Origin: Bostrychus sinensis
Lineage: Eukaryota > Chordata > Actinopteri > Gobiiformes > Eleotridae
Assembly (NCBI GenBank): GCA_020698575.1
Contig: CM036251.1
Coordinates: forward strand, 3,671,788-3,735,787
Direction: 5' to 3'
DNA length: 64,000 nt
The translations under genes and the position numbers were made by a program. Positions 22,044 to 32,923 of the stretch are shown piece after piece (the stretch's first letter is position 1; each line of letters opens with the position of its first letter). Under the pieces are notes generated by a model. That model ran no database searches. It had not been told where the DNA came from and was given only the letters and a program-made list of their open reading frames with translations.

Positions 22044-23354
22044 GGTAACACTTTATTTTAAGGTCCACCTATCAACCAGTTAACTGGGGCGGCAGTAGCT
22101 CAGTTGGTAGAGTCGCTTGTACAATAATCAGAAGGTTGGCGGTTCAAACCCCACTCCCACTGTTGCATACTGTCGTTGTGTCCTTGGGCAAGACACTTAA
22201 CCCACCTTGCCTCCAGTGTCTGCGCACACTGGTGTATGAATGTGAGTGTGAATGGGTGAACGGTTCCTTGATGTAAAGCGCTTTGAGTAGAAAAGCACTA
22301 CATTTACCATTTAAGCGCTAATTAGCATGCTAGCTAGTGGTTAATTAGCTGTTAATTGGTAATTATAAAGCATTTATAGATAGATAGGTTTATTTTGGTC
22401 ACATATATCACTTCAATTTATCACAAATCCCAATGAAATAAATACATAAATAACCAAAAAAGGAATAGGCTGAAGCAAATGCTTATTTTAGCGTCTCCTG
22501 TTCAAACCATGTAAATATGATCTGCTAAGTCTCTATGTCCTGAAATGCACAGTATACAAGATTAAACCTGCTAAACATCAATAACAATTATAGAAACAAA
22601 CAAACAAAAAAACATTATCACTCAATTTTTACTCAACATTTAGACAATAGCCATTAAGGATTTTATACTTTAAACATGTTTTAAGTCCACTGTTTGAACT
22701 CATCATTTAATCCATTCCATAATTTCACTCCTAGAACTGAAACACATTTTAATTTCACATTAGTTCTTACTTTAGCACATTCAAACATAAATAAACCTCT
22801 TAAATTATAATGACCTACATTAATTTAAAGAGTCCTTGTGTGCAAATCGGAAGAGAATCATTTTTAACTCTATAAAGGATCTCTAATATTTTAATATATA
22901 CCTGCATTCCCCCACATCTCTGCACAATATGACAACGTTAATGACATTTATTAGTCCTTTATTCTGTGTGACCATACTCTGCAGCTAATAAACAGCTAAC
23001 TAACATTTCCCCCTTAATAAACTGATAATTACTGCTCATTAGTAGGAAGTAAGGAAGTTGTTGGACATAAATTATGATCTTATTAAGCTTTTTGGAGTAC
23101 TGGAGCTTTGTTAGGGAATAGTACCACAAAAATCATAATTCATGTCCAACAACTTCCTTACTTTCTACAAATGAGCAGTAATTATGAGGGGAAAATGTCA
23201 GTTAGTTGCTAATTTGTTGAACAATTTGGTCACAGAATAAGGGATTAATAAATGCTTTATAATTACCAATTATGGGCTAATTAACCACTAGCTAACATGC
23301 TAATTAGCACTTAAGTTAATGGTTAATAGGTGGACCTTAAAATAAAGTGTTACT
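22044..23354. mobile_element. 1.3-kb foldback DNA transposon with 8-bp duplication
   Basis: Opens GGTAACACTTTATTTTAAGG and closes with the inverted partner. GAAATGCA flanks it at 22036-22043 and 23355-23362. Inverted arms extend at least 100 bases on each side. The 8-bp duplication suggests a hAT-type or related transposase. Internal sequence 22370-22935 looks like a minus-strand retroelement tail; no transposase frame is seen. Confidence 0.8.
22086..22312 (+). mobile_element. tRNA-derived SINE (TAGCTCAGTTGG family), plus strand
   Basis: Complete head GGCGGCAGTAGCTCAGTTGG with GGCGGTTCAAACCCC B box, TCCTTGGGCAAGACACTTAA middle and GTAAAGCGCTTTGAGTAG tail. It interrupts the left arm of the foldback element 22044-23354, since the right arm carries the uninterrupted sequence. 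Confidence 0.85.
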
Positions 23355-23407
23355 GAAATGCATTATGATACTTTTACTGAGATTTACTTAGCTTCAGCTA
23401 TGTACTA

Positions 23408-23742
23408 CACTGTAAAAAATATCTGTAGATTTCATGGTAAAAATCTGTAAAATCTCTAAGACCGTAATTGATATATCGGTAAAATACTGTTTTGGCTGCG
23501 GTAACTAACTGTAATATTAAAAATAAGGCAAAATTGTATTTTTTTGTTTTATTTTTCTAATGTATACAGTATAGCACTGTTAAAATAATTGAGTCCTGTG
23601 TTTATTACAGTTTAACACCTTTTTAAAAGATAATAACTTTAAATTTTACAGTAAATGTTGATTAAAACGTAAATCACAAATTACAAAATATACAGTTAAT
23701 CTATTTTTTGAAAGTTAATAACTTTAAATTTTACAGTACACA
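23408..23742 (-). mobile_element. MITE, CACTGTAAAAA family (copy 2, truncated)
   Basis: Starts CACTGTAAAAAATATCTG after TA (23406-23407) and runs as the reverse complement of the right half of 3028-3525. The other end is lost near 23742. Confidence 0.75.
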
Positions 23743-23744
23743 GC

Positions 23745-24311
23745 TGTAGAATGGAGTTACTACAACTTATCGGCCATATGACTTCTTGCAGTGCACTTTT
23801 TGTAACTTTAAAGTCTGATATGAGGATGTATAGATGTCCCATTCTGAAAACCTGCACTGGGGCCAATGTTTACCTCCTGCTGAGATCTATACTAGACTGT
23901 AAACAACAACAACAGCTTCAAACAACGTACACAGACAACATACAAAGAAACATCCCAGTGTCTGACTCTTGCTCCTGTCATTTAACCCTTCGTCTGCGCC
24001 CCTGTCTTCAGACTCCGCTCTCATTTAAATAAAACATGAATAATCCGGCTGGAAGACTCCTCTGCTCTCATATGTTGTGTGTTTACCGCTCTGGCAAGTG
24101 GCGGCGGCTCCAGGGACCGCGGCTCGTTCTCTCCTCGCTCTCAAACCTGCCTTCTACATAATGAATGCACGACGCTGCGAAGGGAATAAGGCGAACCCGA
24201 ACACAAACAGTATAACAAGGCAATAAAAGTGCCACGACAGCGGTAAATATTTGGAGAAACAGGACTTAGAGCTGTCAGAAAGTTTTAGTAAAATACGTCA
24301 GGAGGCTCATA
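23745..24311. other. Unique spacer
   Basis: Non-repetitive, with a CpG-containing block at 24080-24250. No gene recognised in the short frame at 23751-24032. Confidence 0.3.
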
Positions 24312-24567
24312 ACGCGCCGGATTATTCATGAACACGCCGCTGTGGAGGTAACGTGGAGTTTAAACATTTCTCTGCACTTTTAATAATCGGCTTTTGGATA
24401 TTTCAGTCCTCGTTTAATATTTGAGCATTTATAAAACAAATATAATGAGTGTGGAGCAGTTTTTACATAAAGTACAACCTCTTTAATGGACAAAACAAGA
24501 GTCAAATGTAAGTAAACCAAGGGATGAGGGGAAAAAAACATTATTAAACATTCTGTGAAGGCTCTCA
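24312..24567 (+). repeat. Duplicated block A
   Basis: 256 bases from ACGCGCCGGATTATTCATG to GAAGGCTCTCA, repeated almost identically at 27239-27492. Confidence 0.9.
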
Positions 24568-26475
24568 GCTCAAACCAGGTCTAAACCAGGTCTGAGCTAG
24601 GACTAAACCAGCTCAAAACATGGTCAAAACCAGAATTATACCAGGGCTAAACCAGGTCTAAACCAGGACTAAACCAGGTCTAAACCAGGTCTAAACCAGG
24701 GCTAAACAAGGACTAAACCAGAACTAAACCATGTCTAATCCAGGCTAAACCAACACTCAGCCAATACTAAATACAGGGCTAAACCAGGGCTAAACCAGGG
24801 CTAAACCAGGGCTAAACCAGGACTAAACCAGGGCTAAATCAAGACTAAACCAGGTCTAATTAATGTCTAAACCAACACTCGGCCAATACTAAACCACATC
24901 AAAGATTAGATTCACAATACAGAACTAAACCAGGTCTGAACTAGGACTAAACCAGAACTAAACCTGGTCAAAACCAGAATTATACCAGGGCTAAACAAGG
25001 ACTAAATAGGAAAAAACTAGGACTAAACCAGGGCTAAACCAGGGCTAAACCAGGTCTAAACCAGATCTGAGCTAAGACTAAACCAGCTCAAAACATGGTC
25101 AAAACCAGAATTATACCAGGGCTAAACAAGGACTAAACCAGAACTAAACCATGTCTAATCCAGGCTAAACCAACACTCAGCCAATACTAAATACAGGGCT
25201 AAACCAGGACTAAACCAGGGCTAAACCAGGGCTAAACCAGGTCTAAACCAGGGCTAAACCAGGTCTAAACCAGGTCTAAACCAGGTCTAAACCAAGACTA
25301 AACCAGGGCTAAACCAGGTCTAAACCAGGGCTAAACCAGGGCTAAACCAGGTCTAAACCAGGTCTAAACCAGGGCTAAACCAGGGCTAAACCAAGACTAA
25401 ACCAGGTCTAAACCAAGACTAAACCAGGTCTAAACCAGGGCTAAACCAAGACTAAACCAGGTCTAATTAATGTCTAAACCATCACTTGGTCAATACTAAA
25501 CCACATCAAAAATTAGATTCACAATACAGAACTAAACCAGGTCTGAACTAGGACTAAACCAGAACTAAACCTGGTCAAAACCAGAATTATACCAGGGCTA
25601 AACAAGGACTAAATAGGAAAAAACTAGGACTAAACCAGGGCTAAACCATGTCTAATCCAGGCTAAACCAGGTCTAAGTAAGGACTAAACCAACACTCAGC
25701 CAATACTAAATACAGGGCTAAACCAGGTCTAAACCAGGGCTAAACCAGGTCTAAACCAGGTCTAAACCAGGGCTAAACCAGGTCTAAACCAGGTCTAAAC
25801 CAGGGCTAAACCAGGTCTAAACCAGGCTAAACCAGGTCTAAGTAAGGACTAAACCAACACTCAGCCAATACTAAATACAGGGCTAAACCAGGTCTAAACC
25901 AGGGCTAAACCAGGTCTAAACCAGAGCTAAACCAGGTCTAAGTAAGGATTAAACCAATACTCAGCCAATATTAAATCAGATTCACAATATAGGACTAAAC
26001 CAGGGCTAAACCAGGTCTAAACCAGGGCTAAACCAGGGCTAAACCAAGACTAAACCAGGTCTAATTAATGTCTAAACCATCACTTGGCCAATACTAAACC
26101 ACATCAAAAATTAGATTCACAATACAGAACTAAACCAGGTCTGAACTAGGACTAAACCAGAACTAAACCTGGTCAAAACCAGAATTATACCAGGGCTAAA
26201 CAAGGACTAAATAGGAAAAAACTAGGACTAAACCAGGGCTAAACCAGGTCTAAACCAGGTCTAAACCAGGGCTAAACCAGGTCTAAGCCAGGTCTAATTA
26301 AGGACTAAACAGCACTGATAATAAACCAGGTTAAAAATATGACTAAACATAACTAAACCAGGGCTGCACCAGGACTAAACTAGGTCTAATTAATGTCTAA
26401 ACCAACACTCGGCCAATACTATACCTGGTCAAAAAGATTAGATTAGATTTACAATACAGAACTAAACCATGTGAA
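24568..26475. repeat. 12-bp minisatellite with higher-order structure
   Basis: Array of variants of TAAACCAGG(T/G/A)C. A longer block (TAATTAATGTCTAAACCA through AAATAGGAAAAAACTAGG) recurs at about 24857, 25463 and 26057, a period near 600 bases, so the array grew by block duplication as well as unit slippage. Confidence 0.9.
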
Positions 26476-26974
26476 ACAAAACCAATGATGACTGGCTGCT
26501 TACAAATGTATTAAATTTGTCTGGTACATGTCTAATTATCCTGGGCTTAGTCCTGCTTTTCTCTCATCGTTTCGCTTCAGACCCAGTTTAGTCTTGTTTA
26601 TTGTTTGTTTGTGTCCTCGTTTGTTTTGTCATGTTTACTCCCTGCTCTGTTCTCCCTCCTCTGACCCCTCACCTGCGCTGTTGTTGTTGCCGCGGAGCCG
26701 TCACTCGCCGGAGCCGTATCTGAGCTGACCCCGGGCTGCGGCGTATCCCCCACATTTATTTGATTTTCAGGTCTGCAGTGGAGGCTGTCACGGCTCGGGC
26801 CAGCTCTGAATCCCACTTCCCTCCAGCGGCAGCAGCGGCAGCAGCAGCAGCAGCACAACGTCCCCCACTGAGGAGGAATACAGCAGAGAAAACACCGCAT
26901 CACACTCAGCCATGAAAAGGACAAATCAAAATATACAGATGGTAAACAGAGCTGGGCTTTAAAGGCTCACAACC
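26476..26974. other. Unique spacer with CAG-rich stretch
   Basis: GC-moderate sequence with a (GCAGCA)n-like run at about 26826-26852. No gene recognised. Confidence 0.3.
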
Positions 26975-27238
26975 CAAGTTTTATCCTCCTCTCTCTTGTA
27001 TATTTGCATTTTATTCTGTGCAATGGCAGATTTGCTTCTCTTTCCTTCTACGGTTTTCTTCCATTGCCCAATCCTTGTGTTAAGGCATGGGACAAACCAA
27101 CCCAACGCCCAACCACCGCCAAAATACACACCTCACCTTTTCCCCTGCTCAGCACTTAAAGTGTCTAAAGCCGTGTTGCCAGATTGGGCTGATTTCTCCC
27201 TAATTGGGCTTCTTTTGAACACCTTGGGCTGGAAAAAA
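26975..27238 (+). repeat. Duplicated block B
   Basis: Matches 27491-27813 from CAAGTTTT(A/G)TCCTCCTC to GGGCTGGAAAAAAAC. It lacks about 60 bases that the second copy has after TTTGCTTCTCTTT. Confidence 0.9.
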
Positions 27239-27492
27239 ACGCGCCGGATTATTCATGGACACGCCGCTGTGGAGGTAACGTGGAGTTTAAACATTTCTCT
27301 GCACTTTTAATAATCGGCTTTTGGATATTTCAGTCCTCGTTTAATATTTGAGCATTTATAAAACAAATATAATGAGTGTGGAGCAGTTTTTACATAAAGT
27401 ACAACCTCTTTAATGGACAAAACAAGAGTCAAATGTAAGTAAACCAAGGGATGAGGGGAAAAAAAACATTAAAAATTCTGTGAAGGCTCTCA
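27239..27492 (+). repeat. Duplicated block A'
   Basis: Near-identical copy of 24312-24567 lying between the two B copies. Its end is joined directly to block B' without the minisatellite. Confidence 0.9.
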
Positions 27493-27813
27493 AGTTTTGT
27501 CCTCCTCTCTCTTGTATATTTGCATTTTATTCTGTGCAATGGCAGATTTGCTTCTCTTTTTTCTGTCTGGATGGAGTCTGCATGTCCTCCCTGTGTCACT
27601 GAGACTTCTTCCCAGGAACTACGGTTTTCTTCCATTGCCCAATGCTTGTGTTAATGGGACATGGGACAAACTAACCCAACGCCCAACCACCGCCAAAATA
27701 CACACCTCACCTTTCCCCTGGTCAGCACTAAAAGTGTCTAAAGCCGTGTTGCCAGATTGGGCTGATTTCTCCCTAATTGGGCTTCTTTTGAACACCTTGG
27801 GCTGGAAAAAAAC
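27491..27813 (+). repeat. Duplicated block B'
   Basis: Longer copy of block B, running on into sequence (AGCACTGGGTTATAATA) not found after the first copy. Confidence 0.9.
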
Positions 27814-27929
27814 AGCACTGGGTTATAATATTTGGGCTGCTTTTCACAATATTTGGCTGTTTTTTAGAAAACATTCTGGACAGGACACAAGTGGACTTGT
27901 GGGCGCCATTACTCCAGTGAATGAAGACA

Positions 27930-28045
27930 AATGGCCCTTTTTTCCACCGGCACTACTTGGTTTTACTCGACTCGGTTCTACCCACTTTGTCAGCTTTTCC
28001 ATTAGCCAACAATTACCAACGCCAGGTTGAGCTGAGGGTTTTAAC
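27930..28045 (+). mobile_element. PIF-Harbinger-like terminal fragment
   Basis: GGCCCTTTTTTCCACCGGCA and the ACTCGACTCGGTTC words recall the ends of fish PIF-Harbinger MITEs. A related stretch occurs on the minus strand at about 32700-32770. Confidence 0.4.
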
Positions 28046-28093
28046 CGAGACAAACCATGCCTATACATACAGGCAAAACTAGATTAGATAGGC

Positions 28094-28786
28094 CAGTGGT
28101 TCCCAAAGTGGGGTCCGGGGCCCCCAGGGGGTCCGCGAAGGTACTGCAGGGGGGCCCCCAGAGGTTTTCTTTATTTCAATTCAGTTTCAGTTTACATTCA
28201 TTCTTTATTTCAGAAACGGTTTTGGTCCAAAACAACAAATAAAACATTCAAAAATATAAAAATACAATTAGGCAATGAAAAAATTAAATATCTAAAAACA
28301 TTAAGGACATAGAAAAAAAATCTTTTTTGAAATTTATTACAGTTATATACTTATTTTAAAATATTACTTTAAAACAAACTACAAAGTGTTTTTGTAATGT
28401 TTTTTATAAAAAATATATGGAGAAAAACATGACACTGCAAAAAATCAATATCTAACCTTGATTTTAGTAATTTTTTACTAGATTAGATTTATTTACTTAC
28501 TAGGCTAGGTTATTTGACTTGTTTCAAATTACTTCTCTTAATTGTAAGCCATTTTTATTTATTTCAAGCTAAATTATCTGCCAATGGGGTAAGAAAATTC
28601 CACTTACCCCATTGGCAGATAATTTTACTTGAAATAAGTAAAAATCAAGGTTAATAATCTGAATTCAAGTCATTTTAACTAATGCTAGATATTGATTTTT
28701 TGTAGTGTAATTTTATCGTTGGGGGTCCGGATGGGATTTTTTTTAATTTAAGGGGGCCACGGCAGTCTTGACTTTGGGAAAATCTG
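28094..28786 (+). mobile_element. hAT-type MITE with perfect 8-bp duplication
   Basis: Starts CAGTGGTTCCCAAAG and ends CTTTGGGAAAATCTG. AGATAGGC flanks it at 28086-28093 and 28787-28794. Same family as 3798-4437. A foldback MITE sits inside it. Confidence 0.85.
28433..28707. mobile_element. Foldback MITE, CACTGCAAA family, nested in a hAT MITE
   Basis: Starts CACTGCAAAAAATC, ends GATTTTTTGTAGTG before TA (28708-28709). Host sequence resumes as ATTTTATCGTTGGGGG, matching the uninterrupted relative at about 4240. Confidence 0.85.
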
Positions 28787-29927
28787 AGATAGGCCATGCT
28801 TGTAAAAAGAAAAACTACCTCTATAAATTATATATGAAACATAGAACTAAAGAAGCAAAGACATATAAAAATAAGTTGATAAATATAATAAGAATAAATA
28901 AGAAGTATTATTATCATAAGCAATTAGAACAGCACAGGAGTAACGTTCAAGAGACTTGGAAGATATTAAATAGTATAATTAATGGGGCTGAGAGAACGGA
29001 ATATCCAAAGTATTTTGTAAAAGACAATTTGATTATAAACAAAATTAAGGAAATAGTAAATGCATTTAATATTTTTTTCGTAAACGTTGGACCTACACTA
29101 ACGAATAAAATTGTAGAACCGAAAGATACAAATGGATTAAATGACAGAATTATCAGACAAAATTTAGATTCTTTATTCATAAGAAGTGTAGATGAAAAGG
29201 AAATTAATTGGAATTGTAAGAAAATGTAAGAACAAGAGGTCAACTCTGATTTAGATATGATAGTAATTAAAGATGCATAAGTTGTATAGTTACACCATTC
29301 ACATATATTTGTAATCAGTCCTTCCTCACTGGCATTTTCCCAAGTAAAATGAAAACGGCAAAAGTAATTGTAATTGTAGTACGGCTGTAGTACGGACTAG
29401 ACAATTTTATAAACAAATATGATTTGTTGAGTACTCATCCATATGGCTTTAGATCGGGTCGGTCCACTTCGATCGCAGCCCTGGAGTTGGTCGAGGGAAC
29501 TAGCAACGGCGATGGATAAAAAAGAATATGCAGTCGGTGTTTTTTATAGATTTATCCAAGGCCTTTGACTCCGTTGAGCATCCACTGCTTTTGAGAAAAT
29601 TGTAAAGATATGGTGTTAGAGGAGCAGCACGTGCTTGGTTAAAAAGTTATCAGTTATCAGTTTGTACATATGAATAATGTTAATTCTGAAAAGGAAATTA
29701 TTACCCACGGAGTCCCTCAAGGCACTGTATTGGGGCCCAAATTGTTTATTATGTTTATAAAGGATGTCTGTGACGTCTTAAAGGAGTTAAAGTGTATTCT
29801 GTTTGCTGATGTTACCAGCCTCTACTGTTCAGGGAACAATATGGAGCAACTTCTGGATACAGTAGAAAATGAGCTCACAATATTAAAAAAAAAAATGGTT
29901 TGACATAAATAAATTATCAATGAACTG

Positions 29928-30665
29928 AAAGTTACACTGTGTAACTTTTCTCCTAAATATGTGGGGCATACTGACTTGTTTTTGTGATTTTTTGAGTGAT
30001 TATAAGGCCTGAGGTGCGATCTGTTGCTCCGAGCGGGGCTTCTGTACTGAGAAACCGCCCTCGCAACTTGGCCGGGAGCGCTCCGCTGTTGAGGAAGAGT
30101 CACGTGACAGGGAACGACTTGAGGCGCAGTATAACCATGAAGCTACTTTTAGCGTTGTTATTTTCGCCAGTTCGTCAGGGCCGAAGGACACAAAAAGATG
30201 AAAACAACGTCGGACGAGGCAAGAAAAAGAAAATGTGAAAGGGACCGCACCAGATCGCAGACAAGAGTCAACATCGGACAGACTTTTGCTCGCTGGCGTC
30301 AGATGAGAGACAGAGAAGGCTGCAAATCAGATCACGTTTTTGCTTCTTTATTGTTGGGCAGGTAAATTAGCCTCTTTATTTTTTCTTTAGAACGTGCTTT
30401 TTCATACAGTTATTAGTTGTTTTTACTGCGACCATTGCGCAACATTTGTTGATAAGCTAACGCTAGCGCTAACTCTATAGAAGATCCAGTCCAAACTTCC
30501 AAAGGTAGCAGCAGGTCAACTAAAGCTGAAACAATGATGGAAATAGACGCACGCTCGCACAGTTTCAGAAGGAGGAGGGGCCCTAGTGTTTACGTTTTGC
30601 GACGGTGCAGTGGCACCTGTGGCCTCTAGAGGCGCAAGACCGGGAATCTTACACAGTGTAACTTT
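29928..30665. mobile_element. DNA element inserted in the LINE reverse transcriptase
   Basis: Inverted ends AAAGTTACACTGTGTAA and TTACACAGTGTAACTTT at 29928 and 30649-30665. It separates RT motif C from the following coding block, which continues as AAGTAAAACCAAATAT. It contains the exon at 30198-30361. Target duplication is not clear. Confidence 0.75.
30198..30361 (+). pseudogene. N-terminal exon of a DNA-transposon protein (copy 3, frame intact)
   Basis: ATG at 30198 opens 54 complete codons: MKTTSDEARKRKCERDR, then QTRVNIGQTFARWRQM, then GCKSDHVFASLLLG. The exon closes AG|GTAAAT, a good donor at 30362, with the split codon giving arginine as in the other copies. It lies inside the element 29928-30665, which ties this exon type to a mobile element. 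The remaining exons are absent, so the copy cannot make a full protein. This is the best-preserved of three copies in the window (992-1180, 6808-7006). The family is not one I can name; the charged N-terminus and R-W-R core could be a DNA-binding or targeting module, by inference only. Confidence 0.65.
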
Positions 30666-31340
30666 AAGTAAAACCAAATATATTATTTTTGGTGAAAGGA
30701 AAATTAATAAATATGTCAAAATTAGAATTAATGAAAGTGAAATAGAACAGGTGTCTGTAAATAATTTTTTGGGTATTAATATTGATGAGAAGCTCAACTG
30801 GAAATCGCATTTACATTTTTAAGGATAAAAATAGCCAAAACTATTGCTATAATGTGCAAAGTGAAAACTTACCTAAAGCATGGGTCACTTTGCTTGTTGT
30901 ATTCCTCTCTCATACTTCCATACCTTAATTATTGTGTGGAAATATGGGGGAATAATTATAAATCAAATATCAATCCTATCTTTTTACTCCAAAAAAAGCA
31001 GTGAGAATTGTTAATCAAGTAGATTATTATGCACCAACAAATCCCCTTTTTATTAAATTAAATACCTTAAAACTACATGATCTTGTTGACCTCAGTACTG
31101 CAGTTGTTATGTGTAAGGCTCATAACCATACGCTCTGTATCCAGGAGATGTTTGAGCTCAGAGGGAGTCGATAGAACTTGAGAGGAAAAGAAATGTGTCA
31201 AGAACTAATAAGAAAAGTAGATGTATCTCTGTTAGAGGGGTAATTTTATGGAACAGTCTGGACAATGAACTAAAAGGATGTGCTTCACTGAGTACATTTA
31301 AAAATCTAACATTATTGGTAAATACAGAGCATTAGTCTGA

Positions 31341-31640
31341 TAATGTAGTCATCTATTATAATACAGTGATAATGCTCAGAGAAACAATGTAGTAACAAAA
31401 GTAAAAAGACATTTCTTTGCCTTCTGAATGTTAATTATTGTGATTTTTTTTTCCTTTTTCCTCCTTGTGTTGTGCTTTTTTATTTATTTATCTGCTTTGT
31501 TGTTAGCTGTGAAGTATAGCCAGGTTTATTTGGTGACTTCTACGTAAATGTTAATTGGGTTTTGGGTCTTGACTTCAGCCTAAGCCCTTTCGGTCTCTTG
31601 TTTCTTGTCTATTCTAATGACCGAATAAACTAACACTCTA
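31341..31640 (+). mobile_element. 3' untranslated tail of the broken LINE
   Basis: AT-rich region following the RT relic that includes CCTAAGCCCTTTCGGTC and GACCGAATAAACTAACAC, which resembles the 3' end of this LINE type. Confidence 0.5.
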
Positions 31641-31675
31641 GTAATATATACCATGACTATATATTTGATTTGATT

Positions 31676-31990
31676 GATTTGATTGATTGATTTATTTCGA
31701 GCAAGTGAAACAAAGTACAATAGAGAAAAAAAATAAAATAATTTGTACACTGATGTAATCTTCACAATTGTTCACATCGAGGTAGAAAGAAAAAATAAAA
31801 TAAATAGATGTTTAAATAATTTGTATGCATAACTATATGCATATTATGTACTTATATAGATACTATATATATATATTTGTGTGTATATACAAATATACTA
31901 TATAATATAATTTATTTAACATACATATGCAATATTTGCTCGAAAGGGAGTGGGAAGAAGGAAAACTTATTGACTCCCACCCCTAATTTA
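31676..31990 (-). mobile_element. Retroelement 3' tail, minus strand
   Basis: GATTGATTTATTTCGAGCAA, GTGAAACAAAGTACAA and later CTCGAAAGGGAGTGGGAAGA with TGACTCCCACCCCTA match a recurring fish retroelement 3' region. Extremely AT-rich spacer follows to 32380. Confidence 0.45.
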
Positions 31991-32379
31991 TTCTTTTATA
32001 TCAAACTATATGGTTGCAGTAATAATTCAATCATTATAGAGTTATATATAATGGTCAGATCTTACTAGTTAGTTACCATATCATTATCAGCATTCATCAT
32101 CAATATTAAACAATATTACAGTATAATTATTAGAGTAACATTAATGCAGCAATATCCTATAAATAGTATTTATAATTACATACTATAGATTAATATTAGC
32201 ATTAACAATGTAGAATATCTCAATATTATTACTAACAATCACAACACCATAGATTAATTATATTATAACATTGTAGAATATCCCCATAATATTACCAATA
32301 ATCGCTATACCACAGATTAATTATATTCACTTAATAGAACAATTTTGACTATCACCAATATTACTATAAACTATTATAT

Positions 32380-32870
32380 ATTTCTGCTGTGGAGCTTCGA
32401 CGAGGTTCGTACGTTTCTCTGCCTCACGACAAAGTCCAGAGGGCGACCCGAAATGACAGATTTACCCTCAGACGTCTCATCTTTGGCTTGATGCTGCGCG
32501 GCTTCCACAACTTTAGCATTTTGCTTCGATGCGTGTTGCCTTTTCCGACTCTTTTCTTTGGCTTTGCAGGTGACAAAAACCCCACAAAACCAGAACAAAG
32601 TACAACATTTCCTCTGCGTCTTCCATTGTTGTTGTTTATGTTGCGTTTACAGGACGTCCCATCAGTGATGCGCCACTGTCCACAATAAACCGATACTACG
32701 AAGTAAAGGAAAACGACACAAAAACCAAGTAAAACCGAGAAGTGCTGGTGGAAAAAGGGGAAAAATGCACGAGCTCGGACTTGACCAAAGAAAGTGTTCC
32801 TGATCCGAATGGGACTTTTGTTCTGAGCAGGTGATTGGTCCAAAAATTCAGTCCCTGCTCTTGTCAAAAA
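32380..32870 (-). mobile_element. Possible PIF-Harbinger derivative with coding remnant
   Basis: The minus strand has an ATG near 32620 opening MEDAEEMLYFVLVLWG and, in another frame, a basic stretch KAKEKSRKRQHASKQNAK at about 32500-32560. TTCCACCAGCACTTCTCGG near 32745 (minus strand) resembles the element end at 27930. Termini were not defined; low certainty. Confidence 0.3.
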
Positions 32871-32923
32871 GGTTTTATTATAAAGTTAAGATAAAGTCTG
32901 GGTCTAAAGCAGGGACAGATCCA

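Larger units (their letters stand above)
28795..31340 (+). pseudogene. Broken LINE ORF2-like protein (reverse transcriptase)
   Basis: 28795-29229 reads a linker region (ACKKKNYLYKLYMKHR, then YYYHKQLEQH, then NAFNIFFVNVGPTL). 29440-29600 holds YGFRSGRST and, after a frame break, LSKAFDSVEHPLL (motif A). 29670-29903 carries HGVPQGTVLGPKLFIMF (motif B) and CILFADVTSLYCSG (motif C), where the second catalytic aspartate of F-A-D-D is valine. Coding resumes at 30664 with KTKYIIFGERKINKYVKI and NNFLGINIDEKLNWKSH and, frame-broken, runs through PYLNYCVEIWGNN and DYYAPTNPLFIKLNTLKL to about 31200. It copies LINE RNA into DNA when intact. Here there are stops, frameshifts, a lost catalytic residue and a 738-base insertion. 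The clade looks CR1/Jockey-like; no endonuclease is present. Confidence 0.85.

Noticed and set aside
27497..28030. 177-codon plus-strand frame
   Set aside because: Covers duplicated block B', a hAT/PIF-like fragment and spacer; its relative in block B is not open over the same length.
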